Shown here piece by piece: positions 34,301-46,300 of a stretch of 64,000 nt of DNA. This DNA comes from Chinchilla lanigera. Its lineage: Eukaryota > Chordata > Mammalia > Rodentia > Chinchillidae. Numbering within the stretch: the stretch's first letter is position 1; every line of letters begins with the position of its first letter. The notes under the pieces were generated by a model. The model made no database searches. It had not been told where the DNA came from and saw nothing but the letters and a program-made list of their open reading frames with translations. The DNA is taken from positions 12,642,409 through 12,706,408 of the forward strand of contig NW_004955469.1 in the NCBI RefSeq assembly GCF_000276665.1. Reading direction: 5' to 3'. The position numbers were made by a program, and so were the translations under genes.

Positions 34301-37300
34301 TGTGTGTGGTTTAAAAATTTTTGTGATGGATTATAAAGTGTCTCTCTCACACCTCCCTGGGACCCTTTCCCAACTTCTCTATTCAAAGCAGCCCCTGTTA
34401 ATGCCAAATGACTCCAAAGCTGGCTGGATGAGATTGCTTCTTGATTTGAGCAGATGTGTGTTAACATTGCTATAAAGGAAAGGTCCTGGTGTGTTGGACC
34501 AGAATGTGCTATCATTGGATGAAGCCTGCATCCAAAGTCACTGCCAGGTGGAAGAAGGATCATACTCACCTTGTGTGGATCAAGAAGACAGACTGAACCC
34601 TAGCAGACAAGCTGGAGGAAGCAGGCTTCAGCTTAGGGTATTTTCTAACAATTCCATCAAAAAATTCTCAATGCAGAATGCTCAACTGTGAAATCATGAA
34701 TGCATCATTATGCACAGCACTGAAGCAGATTGGTTGACTGGTGTCTATCAGGAATGCAGCAGGGAGGACGCATGCCAGCAGGGAGGAAGGCTGGTACTTG
34801 TCACTAGTGAAGGGTACCATGAGCATTGGGGTATACAATCAGTCCTGCCCTTAAGAGACAAATCTCTGTCCCACTGAGAATGCCAAGTGTCTCTCTGGTT
34901 CCAGGTTCTCCTGGGCTGGTGCAGGGAGACCCAGCCTTGAACTCCACACCCACACACCGAGGACATCACATTCTAGGAGGCCAGCAGGGATGGGGTCTCA
35001 CGAGGGGTTTGGCAGGGGTGGGGGGTGCTGGGGTTTTCTGTTTAATTTGCTGCACTTCAGTCCTGTCCTCATCTGGCAAGAAGCCAGCTCTTCTGATGGA
35101 TTTCTCTACACTGCCCAGTTTGGGAGAACAGATGCTATGGGTTAGGCCAGAAGCCATAAATTTCTGGGAAATAACTCTTAGTGACTGAAGAAGAAAGCCA
35201 TAAAACACTCTGAGGGCAGGGACAGGAGACAACAGTGGCAGCAGACAATACCGGGGATTATGTCTAAGTGCCAGGATAGACCCAATGGATCACTCTCTTG
35301 GCCCACATGCTGCTCCAGAGCCCCGCGCCAACATGTTCCCCACGGCTGACAGGAAAAGGGCCCTGGCACGTGGGGACTCTCCCTCTTATTCCACTGTCAT
35401 TTGTTTGTTCAACCATTTTTGCGCACCTCCTGTGTAGCAGGCATTGCGTACACTAACGCCTGGAGATAACCACAAACAAAACCACCACATCCCTCTCCTC
35501 GTGCAGCTGGCATCCCAGTGATCTCTTAGGTCTCACCTGCTAGAAGGAAACTCAAACTTACTCTGCCCACATGGTGCCAGGGTTTTCACATACTTCCCTC
35601 ACTCAGTTTCACAACAACCCCAAGATGGAGGCCTCCAGCTCTTTATTCCAAAGTCACAACTGTTTCTTTTTCTTTCTCTTTTCTTGTTTTCTTTTGTAGT
35701 ACTGGGGATTGAACAGAGAGCCTTTGCACTGAGCTATTTTTATTTTGAGACAGGGTTTTGCTAAGCTATTAAATTGCTAAGGCTAGACTCAAATTCACAA
35801 TCCTCCTGCCTCTACTTCCTGAAGAGCCTTTGCACTGAGCTATTTTTATTTTGAAACAGGGTTCTGCTAAGTTACTAAATGCTTAGGCTGGACTCAGATT
35901 CACAGTCCTCCTGCCTCTACTTCCCAGAGTACTGAGATTGCAGCAGACTCTAGGTGTGCACTACCCTGCCTGGCTTGAAGTTATACCCTCAGTACTTGGG
36001 GAAATGAAGGTCAGTCAGTGTCACTGGCTCGGTGGACGGAGGCTTTCTGGCTGCTGCTTCTCCTGCAGCTGCAAACCTGAGCTCTACACCACTGTGGCCA
36101 GACCTAGACATCTGTGTGGATGGTTTAGGGCTAAGTGACCACTCACTTTCACTCCCTTCTTCCTCTCCCACTACATGATAAGGGCAAGATCCCTCCAGGG
36201 TTCCTGTAGCAATTAATCCAGACGATCCCCATTAATCTAGTGCTGGGTATTATAATCAGCACAGCCAAAGAATGTTCACAGCTGTTAAGGAATGATACTA
36301 TCTTTCCTGTTTTTCATTCTCTTTCTCCCCAGACTCCTTCTAATGCCAAATTCCCAAGTTCAGCACTCCTGTTTTAGCCTGCACTTGGCCCCTTGGACTT
36401 GGTGCTCTTCCTTGATTTTCCCCTTCTAGCTTTTGCATCTTATTTTTCTCCAAGGGCCCTGGGTGTGTCTCTGCCTGGGTCTGTAGCACCCATGGGCACC
36501 ACGCAGAAATGCTTTTGTTACCGCTACTTTCCAACATCACTGCTCTGGCACAGCACCCAGACTTGCCCAAAGGAATGACTCACTCACTGTCTCCCAGGCC
36601 CTCATCCAGATGGATGTGACTCTGCTGAGCTGCCAGCTGGGCTGAAGGACACAGTGATTCCTGCCTTAGCCCCTGGGACATACACAATGGCATAGGCAAG
36701 GATACACAGGATGAGGACTCACCGAAGTTCTCCCCACCCCAGATGTCCATGTCCATGTCATATTTCCCCAGGTAATCGAACCAAGCTTTGTCAATCACAA
36801 AGAGCCCTCCAGCGATGATTGGAGTCCTACACATTTGGAAGGAAAGGCGGAGGGAAACCAGTTAGAGGAGGGAGAAACTCCCTGGGAATCCAGAACTCAA
36901 TCCCATCCCTGCCCCATCTTTGTTCCGCTTCAGAAAGGCCAACATATATTTCAGTTAAAACAAGGTTTTGCCCTCTGCTTGTAAATCTTCTAGTTTTGTA
37001 GAACCGCAACTTTACTGTCAGCATCCTTCCTGCGATCCCCTACCAAACTGTTCCTCAGGCCCTGGCCAAGGGGTGCTCCATGATTGGGAGGAAGGCAGCA
37101 CGGGCCATGACAAGGCAGACAAGGGCTGGAGCAACACCTGTCAGCAGCACATTCATTTCTTGAAACCAGGTTCACTGCCTTGTTTTCCAGCTTCACCCCT
37201 GTTATGGGTTGAATTGTCTCCTTTCCCCCAAAATCGTATGTTAGAGTTCTAGCTCCCTGGATTTTAGAATGTGATCTTATTTGGAGACAGCGTCTTAGTC

Positions 37301-40300
37301 TTATAGAGGTGATCACGTTAAAATGGGACCATTGGGGTCTTTAGAAAAAAGGGAAGTTTAGTTGCAGACAGGTGTAAAACAGTGGTATGGGAACACAGAG
37401 AGAAGATGGCCATCTGCAAGCTGAAGAGAAAGGTGTAGAATGCCCGCAGAAGGCACCAGCCCTGCCTGAACCTCAATCTTAGATCTCTGGCCTCCATCAC
37501 AGTGAGACAGGCCTTCTGCCATTTAAGCCACACTGTCTGAGGTACTTGTTACTGCAGCCATTGCAAACTCATACACTCTCATCTTCATTTTCTTCTTGGT
37601 GGCCCCATCCCTAACCTTCCCTGGCTCTTAATTACTGAGACAGATGCCAGGGAAACTGTTTGGAAAGAAAAAAAGGTAGACAAGAATAGCAGAATCCAAG
37701 CAAATAATTCCTTAAGTGTAAGGACATGTGTCTGGAAAATCAATGACTGGAGGAAGTTGTGAGCACTCAGGGACCCAGCACCCCTTTTGTGGTGTTTTGT
37801 CTCTTCAAATGTTCCACTGATGGAAAACCAGTCATAGGCTCGGGTCTACCTTTCCTACAACAGCTTGCTGCTCCCCGAGTACTGGCCTCATCCTGGAAAA
37901 CCCCCCTCTCCAATGAGTAGACACATAGTACAAGAAGAGAATCTGCCGCAGGGACAGTGGGGCTCTTTTAGAACAGGGACAGAAAAATTCAGGTTATGTC
38001 ACCACCCTTGCCCTTGACTTAGTCCACTCCTTTAGGGTCTCTAGGCAGGTGATGCTTTCCTCACATCACACCTGCTTCACGCACTGACTCAGAGAAGCAG
38101 ATATACACTGTATGATGCTCAGCCTGGTAAGAAGTGTCTCCTTCCCTTTAGAGACCACTGTCCAGGGTGCCCTCTATCTCTGGTCTCCCTCTTGGCATCA
38201 AAGGCTCAAGAAGAGATGAGGTGCCAATATGTATATGAGCAGAGTTCCAGCCTACCATAGAGTTCTGTTTGGAACATAGCCATTCAACTCTTCAGAGCTC
38301 TTTCCATCCTCAGTTTGACTTAAATCAATCCAGTGAATATGAGCAAATATGTGGCAGGTACAAATAAATGACCTTGAATAATTCTGGGCAGTCATAAGCC
38401 ACTAGATGGAGCAATCCCAGTCCTGGGGCCTTCTCTGTAGTGCTTCATGCACTTTTATCCCCCTGCTACCCTACCTAAGGCAGATTTATTTTAGCTTGAC
38501 ACCTGGGATGTGTTTGCCATTCAGTGTTAGGTAGGACCTCAAGGCCACACTCTTGATGTTGAGAGCAGTCTCCCTGAGGGACCACTATGCTTCACTCTAG
38601 GCCAAGTCCTCCGATAAGCCCTGAGCACAGGCAGATAGCCTACCAGCATGTGTTATATGGGACCCAAAGGAGCCAGAAAGAGACACAGTGGATGAAGGCA
38701 GCCACCCACAGCATGATGCTAGTCCCTTGGAGTTCATATGCCGCCATGTTATCACACATAATAGAGCAGATATGCTGGTTACGCATAGCAGTGGCAATGC
38801 CTTGTATCAGCCTTCACTTATAGGCTTACAGCCTTCACCTGCTCCGCTGTCCTGGAATGAATCTCAATAGCCAAGACAAGGGGGTCCTCGGACCTAAGTG
38901 ATAGTCTTAGCTCTCCAGTGTTAGCAGGAAACGCAAGCCATGTGTGAGGGTGGACAATGTAGGGCATCCTCCTCAGCATAGATCTCCCAGAGGACCCCAT
39001 TTGCCTAGATAAAAACCACCATGAAGACAGAAACCTCCTAAAGTAAGAGCAGAAGTAGAGTTGGCTGCTGCAGGGTTGTTCTCTTTGTCTCTGCACAATC
39101 CTTTGAACATCTAATATGGACCTGTCCCTCTACCACAGGACAGCAGGAAGAACCCAGTGGAATTACACTTGTCCAGCCCACCTGTGCTAACCCTTTCTAC
39201 TCACCTGATGGGCTCCGTGGGGTCCAGGCGCTGAGCCTTCTGCTCTGGGGAGAGCTGCTCCCACCGGAAGTGGAGGCTCCAGTCAAACCCTATAAAACAT
39301 GGCATCAACCCAGTCCATTTGGTCTCTCAAGGCACCTGCAAATCTCCTTTTTTCAGAAACTCACGAATATGCTCAGGTCCCTGGGAAGACAGGTTTCCTC
39401 AGCACTAGTCAATAGCAAAGCTGCCAAAATTCCCTTCTGGCTTTCTTCTCTTGTTCTATCTCCTCCTGCCTTCTGAAGCATCTCTGCTGGGCAGAGATGG
39501 GGAGAAGAGGGTGGAGGATGAGAGCACAGGCACGGGATCCAAGGGTGACAAGACAGACAGTTATGGAAGGTGGTCCTCGGCGCAGTGTCAGGAAAGTATA
39601 AGGAGGGGGGTTTCAAGAGGTTTCAAGGTCACCTGAAAGTCTGTCTTTGGGTGAGGGTAGAGCTAGGTTCTGGGTAGAGAGCTGGGGAGGGTCTCTAGGA
39701 GAGGGTGGTGCTGAGGATGAGGTGCAGAAAAAACCAGGTCACATGTATTCAGGGGAATCCTTGCTGCTGTCATCCTCAGGCCCTGGGGTGAGTCCTTTCT
39801 GGGAACTGATGTCTGGGGACTGGTGAGTCTCCCCACAGCCCTCGTTCATTTCTCAGCACCACGCTCGAGTGACTTCTACTACAGGGTGCAGGGCTGAGGC
39901 TCCAGACAAAACACTAAGGGGTTCCCCGCACCTCCCCCCCATTTAAAGAACTGAAAAGGAGCAGAAGAAAATTAATGGGGAGAAGGTATCAGCCCCACTC
40001 ACCCCCTCTGAGCTCTGAGGCCGACTCGATGTAGGTGAAGGTGTCCAGGTTAATGATGTCAATCACAGGGCACACCACCCGAGTGTAGTCCTGTAAAACA
40101 AAGCCCCTGTGCTCTATTTGTGGGGACCAGCCTGGCTGGGGGTCAGAAAGCTTGGTAGGGCCTTGCCCTGGTAAGGCTAGAGATAGGGCTTATGACCTTT
40201 ACCAAGCACTTTCATTTCTGCATCTTAATTTCATCACCCATAGAATGAGGCACTGGACACATGACCTCTCTGGTTCTGATGCTTAAATGCCAAGAACACC

Positions 40301-43300
40301 TCCTTGATGGCTTGGGGGTCTTGTCAGCCACAGTGGCCACAAAAGGATGGTAGGAGATGGCTGAGGTACATTGTATGCAAAGAAAGGGGCTCCAGATATC
40401 CTTCACCATTGTTGGTGGCCAAGGAGGCAGACAGTACAGTCAGCTGGCAATCCCAAAAGTGAAGCCAACCATCCATAGTGACAGCCTCATTCTATGTCTG
40501 TGGTTCCTAGACAAGGTGACAAATAGTTGTCCCCTGTAGCTGGACACTTACATACCTGTACCCTTAGCACCAACATCCCTTCTAGCTCCCAGCCTCAGAT
40601 CCAATATGAATAGGCCACCTCTAAATGCAATCACTCAGCCCTTCCAATGGTGTTTTTTTCTTCTCCCTTGCATGCTCCTTTCCCTAAATTCCTTATTCTG
40701 TTAACAGATTACCACATAATCCCCTTCCCTAGCTCCAAATTAAGATTTACTCAGCCCAACAACCAGATCAAGTTCTGCTGGTATTTACTCTAAAATGGCT
40801 CTTTGAATTTACCTTGCCTCTATCCTCTCATGTGTAGAGTACAGCAATGGGCTCCTAAATTCCTCTCCATCCTACTCATCATCCATTCCTTTCATTCTTC
40901 CTGTAGCTGCCAAACCTGCCTTTCTGATATGCAATCCCACTGTGCTACTCAACTGCTAAGAACTTAAATCACCTCTAAAACAAAGCACAAATTCCTGCAA
41001 ATGGCATCCAAGACTATCACAACCAGGCTTGCTTCTACATATGAGTGAGAACATGCAGGATCTATCGGAGTGGAACAAAGGTCATATGAAGGTAGGGAGG
41101 CAGAGGTCAGAGACACAATGCATAATGGGTACCAAGATACAGTTAGAAAAGAAGAGTAAGGCCAGGCATGGTGGTGCCTATCTTTAATTCTAGCTACTTG
41201 GGAGGCTAAGGTAGGAGGATCACAAATTTAAGGCTAGCCCTGGCAGTTTAGCAAGACCTTATACTCTGATTTCTCTTCAGAGCATATAAATATTTTGTTT
41301 TTTAGCAAGAATTTGTTTCAAAATTTAAGAAAAAAAGAGGAGAAAAAATATAGAAGGAGCAAATTCTAGTGTTCTATAGCACAGTAGGGTAAATATAGTT
41401 TATAGTAATTTATTGCAAAATAACTAGAAGAGAGGGTTTTGCATGTTTCCAATGCAAAGAAATTGATAAGTGTTTGAGGAGACAGAAATTCTTTTTTGTT
41501 TTTTCTTTTCTTTTTTCTCGTTTTTGTCTTTTTGAGACAGGGTCTCACCATGCAGTTCAGGCTGGTCTTGCACTCACTTTGTAGCCCAGACTGGCCTCGA
41601 ACTCACAACGATTCTCCTCCCTCAGCCTCCTGAGTGCTGGGAGCACAGGCGTGCCCCACCACACCCAGCTCGGTGACAGAAATATTAATTGCCCTGATTT
41701 GATCACTATTCATTGCATACGTGTATTAAAATATCATATGGTAACCCATGAATATGTACAATTATTGTGTTAATTTAAAAAAAAAAAAACAGGCTTGTAT
41801 CTTCCTTTCCAGAGCCATCACTTGCTGCATCCCCCAGGGTACCCACCCATGGGCATCAAACCATAAAGTAAGCACTTTCAAAATACATGAGCAGAGTTGC
41901 CAATTCCTGGGGGCTTTAAAGGCACTGTTTATGTTTTTTTTCAAATTTCCCAATGGGATGAACCTAGCCTGGCTGAGGGTAGCGTAAAGCAGCTGTGACC
42001 AAGGAGACTCTCAGGTGGCTCACAGGGAATCAGGCATCCTGGGGGTGCTGACAGGACTCAGGGAGCCAGGAAGGATTTTCCACCTTCGCCCCCCACTATG
42101 CTTTGGCCGACATAGGCAGGAACCTCTGCTTCTCCTTGAAGCCATTTAATTTCCTGGCTCAATCTTTCCCCTAAATGAGGTTGTCTTTTTATTTTAAGCT
42201 CCAGATTCACTGAGTGCCTGATTCTAAGTTCACAGACTTAATTTGTCCCTGAGCCTCCTACATGTGACTCAAGCTGACAGTAACCAGGTGCCTCCAAAAG
42301 CCAGTAGGCCCGTGCAGAAAGCAGTGCTCACTGTCAATGCGGTGTTGCTCCCTCTGGGGTGTCACAGATGCTTCATTCACCGCCAGCACTGCACCTGCCC
42401 AGCTGCCGCAGTCCCTGTGGGGCTCATCTAGGGCCGCTGCCAGGGTGTGTCTGTGTCCCAACAAGCACTGTGTCCACACGCAAACGTACACAAACACACC
42501 CCCAAGCCGCTCTTGTTGTGAATTCTGAAATGTTCTCAAGTTCAGAGACATCTTCATAAGTCTGACTGTGAGTTTTGGGGCCTTTGCCGCTGTACCCAGT
42601 CCTTCTGTTGACCTCAGACTATAATAAATACTCTATATCACACTTGCTGATTTATGGGTCTTTCTAGCAAATTACTGGCCCCAAGGGTGGTCCTCCAGAC
42701 CCTCAAACTATAATCCTGTTTTGTTATGTTTTTGTTAAAAAAAAACTTTCCTCAATATTTGAAAAATAAAACTGCAAGACAAAATTCTAGCCGCTCATTT
42801 CGGTCATAGCCTTCCTAGAGACTATCCCTGGGCACTGCCTCCAGGGCTGTCTTGGGCTCCAGGGTGCTCCCCTGCCAGTCTCTTTGTCCTGGGATTGCTG
42901 TCACAGCTAGGCAGTGAGGGCTCTTTGGGGTCAAATTCCTTGTGGAGTCTTGACCTTTAAAAGGGACTGCAGGAGAGTCATCAAAGCCAGGGAAGAGCTC
43001 TCCAAGTGCCCTGCATGCGTGGGTGACTGCTCCACTGTTGTATCTCTCAGTCCCAGCCCAGAGGATACTGTCAGTGCTGGCTGCACATAGCAGGATCATT
43101 ACACTAAGCAGGATGGCCTTCCCGGAGGCCCAGGGATGAGGCGCTCCCAATACACAGACCTGTCAGAGCCCAGCCTACATGCCCCAGAGGCTGTACCTTG
43201 AGAGCCAGATCTACGTCTAGGTGGACTCCTGGTGGACAGGCAGCTGGTGGGATCCTTGACAGATCCTGGATTCTACCACCTTCTCTCCTTCCCCATGCAA

Positions 43301-46300
43301 TTCTAAGGTCCTCTCCCTCCCTTACTAAGGGCAATAAGAGAGGCTGAATGGATCAGACAGTAGCCATCCATTACCTTGCTGTTGTGCCTCTTGCTTTTTC
43401 ACTGATTCTCCTAATTAAACCCCATGGAGAGGCAGTCCCTCATGAGGTCACCAGCACCCCAACAATCTACTGGGATTTAGAACCTGTGGTAGGTGCAACG
43501 ATGAATGAGACTTTGCAGTCTAGAGAAGGTGGACTCCAGTTTAGGGTACAGGCAGGGCCTGGTGCTGCTAAACTGGCTTGGAGGGAGAGAAGGGGAGGGA
43601 CACGGTGGGAAGCTCTCAAGGAGGTGAGGCCATGGGGCAGGGACAAGTTGACAGGACACCTGGGTTCCTATTCTACTTCTGCCACCCAGAATACATGCGA
43701 CCTTAGCAAACTAACACACACCGTGGGACTCCCATCTCCTCAGCTATAAAGGGAAGGCAAATTATTATTTTCAAAACGATCCTACCTTTTAAACAGGGTT
43801 CATGTGAGGAGCAAGTTAGGAAAGCGCGTAAGAAGCCACTAAAGACTTACGTAAGCTATTATTGATATAAATTTACTGAATGCCGGAGATTAGGATTTCT
43901 TAGGATCATTCTGCTAAAGAAATAGGTAGATGAAGTGGGACAGGAGAAAGCCATGTTACAAAAAAATAAAGAAAAGGAAGAAACCTAACTTGGTGCTTGT
44001 TTTCAGTATCATGATGTCACTGAAGGAAAGAGAAGGGAAATTAGGGAGGTTTTCAGTGTGGAAAACACCAGCTGAGGAGGGTTCAGGACAGCTCAAGCCC
44101 AGCCTCCTTCTTATCTCTTTCTATTTTTAAAAATCCCAAACTCCAATTACAGCTTAAAATTTCCACTTCAGCTTACAAGATCAAATCACGTTCTGTGCTG
44201 AGACAAGACGCACAGACCCGCACCCACACTCCCTGCCCCCAAGGAGCTGTCTCGGGGCTGTTCCAGAGAATCAGGAGGCAGAGTCTCAGGGAAACCTCTG
44301 CACTCCTTGGAGGCTGCTGTGAAGGGCAGAACCTGACCCATTTCTGGGGTTTGTCTGGTTAAGCTCTTGGCTATGAAAGCTTTAGTTCAGACAGCAGTGG
44401 AAAGCAGGGAGCTTAACGCATAAGGCTGAGCTCAGTCTTGGGGGCTGAGTGACTCCTGAGGAAGAGGAGGGAGGAAGAGAAGGAGGAGGGGAAGGAGGAA
44501 GAGGACGAGGAGGGGGCAGAGGGGGCAGAGGGGGCGGAGGGAGGGGAGGAAGACGAGGAGTGTTTGGTAGCAGAGAGGCAGCACTCACTTTCAGGGAGGA
44601 GATGAAGGCTTTGCCCAATTAGCAGGTAAGCAGGTAAGGCTAACATCGCATGCAGAATCAAGACATTTTGGTGGGAGGGCTTCTGAAACAGGCTCAGAGC
44701 CCTTGGGATCCAAAGGACTTCATAGGCTCATTAAGAGAAAGCAAGGCTCCTTTAACACAACCCGCTAGGACAGAGTCAGCCTGGGGCTTGGGGGGGTTGG
44801 TCCCTGTGGGTAACACATCCAATTCCATGTAACCCAGTAATTCTACTCCTGTGTCTACATATCCCAAAGAACTGAAAACAGGCATTCCAGGAAACAAAAA
44901 CAAAAACAAAACAACAAACTTGCATTAGAAAGTAAAGGTGGAAACAACTTAAATGTCCATCAATGGATGTATAAGTAAAATGTGGTCTATATATACCACA
45001 GGATATTATTAGGCCATGGGATTGAATACTGTTACAGGCCGCAGTGCAGATGAAGCTCCAATACATACATGTTAAATGGAAGAAGCCAGGGTCAAAAGGC
45101 CGCATGTTGGATGATTCTATTTATATGAAATGTACAGAATAGGCAAAGCCATAGAGACAGCAAGTAGGTTAGTGTTTGTCAGGGGCAGGGAGAAGAGGGG
45201 AGGGAACAATGACTGCTAGTGGGTGTGAGGTTTCCTTTTGAGGTGCTGAAAATGTTGTACAGTTAGATTGTGGTGTAACTCACACAATCCTGTGAACATA
45301 CTAAAATTGTTGAATTGCCCACTTTGAAATGGTTAAAATGGTAAACTTTGCTTTGCGTACTTTACAACACACACAGGCGTGGCTATGTAGGGTGGGTCCA
45401 TCGCTATAATAGCTGACCCCAGAAAGGCCTGGACACAGTGCTGAATGGAGGGCTCTGGACTCAGGTCTGAGCCCTGATCACACCCACAGCAGCAGCCTCA
45501 ATCTCTCTAGAGAGCCCAGCAGCATGACCTTCAGTTCAAGATGATAGCCAGCAAGCTGGCCAAGCGGGTGGGCAGGCAGCCAGGAGGGAACAGCAGTGTG
45601 GTCACTGCCTTATACCCTGCACCCCAGCCCTTCATTTCTCTCTTGGAGATGAACTTTCTGGCTACTAAGCATGCACTACAAACATCTGCATTCTGGATAA
45701 GGGGCAAATTACCTTAAAGACACCGCCTAGAAAATGCCTATGTATAAGAAGCAAAAGCAGTATACAAAATTGTGCCAATACCGTCTAATTACAACTCCAT
45801 AAAAAGACATTCTCTACAAAGAGAAAAAGATCCTAATTGGAGATGATAGTAACAGTGAGGTATCTTCCCTTGATAGAAGGTTGGCTGATTAGTTTTCACT
45901 CTCTTATACAGTGGTACCTCAGTTTACAAACTTAATTTGTTTCATGGTTTTGGAAAAGATGGCCATATTTGTATTTGCACAGGAAAGATGGCTGCTGTCA
46001 TGTTTGCATCCAATGCAGAATTTGCAAACAAAAACAAAATTTTGCCAAAGGTTTTTGTTTGCAAACCAAATTGTTCATGAACCAAAGCATACATGAACTG
46101 AGGTACCACTGTATTTCCGGCATGTCTACACTGACTGTGGGTGTGGTCATGGAAAGTGACAGGCCCCAGCCTTCTCTTCCTTAGCCTCACAAAGAAACTT
46201 TCTATTATACTCTATTTCTGGGCTTCAAATTTGCTTCTTTTTCATATGATCTTAGATTAAGTCAGCAGCACATCCTTTTGTATAAAATTCCCATAAATAG

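Larger units (their letters stand above)
26658..36722 (-). other. GALNT14: GALNT14 intron 9
   Basis: Intron of 10065 bp. Holds two MaLR-type LTRs in opposite orientation, a MIR, a MER2-type Tigger and a dimeric ID/B1-like SINE with an internal duplication. 26700-28700 and 33400-35600 show little I can name; 29220-29650 is repeat-free. Confidence 0.9.
41041..41790 (+). mobile_element. L1 LINE 3' end with two nested SINEs
   Basis: After removing the SINEs at 41161-41345 and 41490-41674 the flanks read as one L1 3' UTR: 'aatgggtaccaagatacagt', 'gttctatagcacagtagggt', 'tgccctgatttgatcactat' and 'catgaatatgtacaattatt', ending in an A-rich tail. 5'-truncated, no open frame. Confidence 0.85.

Noticed and set aside
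44382..44661. Pro- and Ser-rich minus-strand open frames
   Set aside because: Artefact of the polypurine tract.
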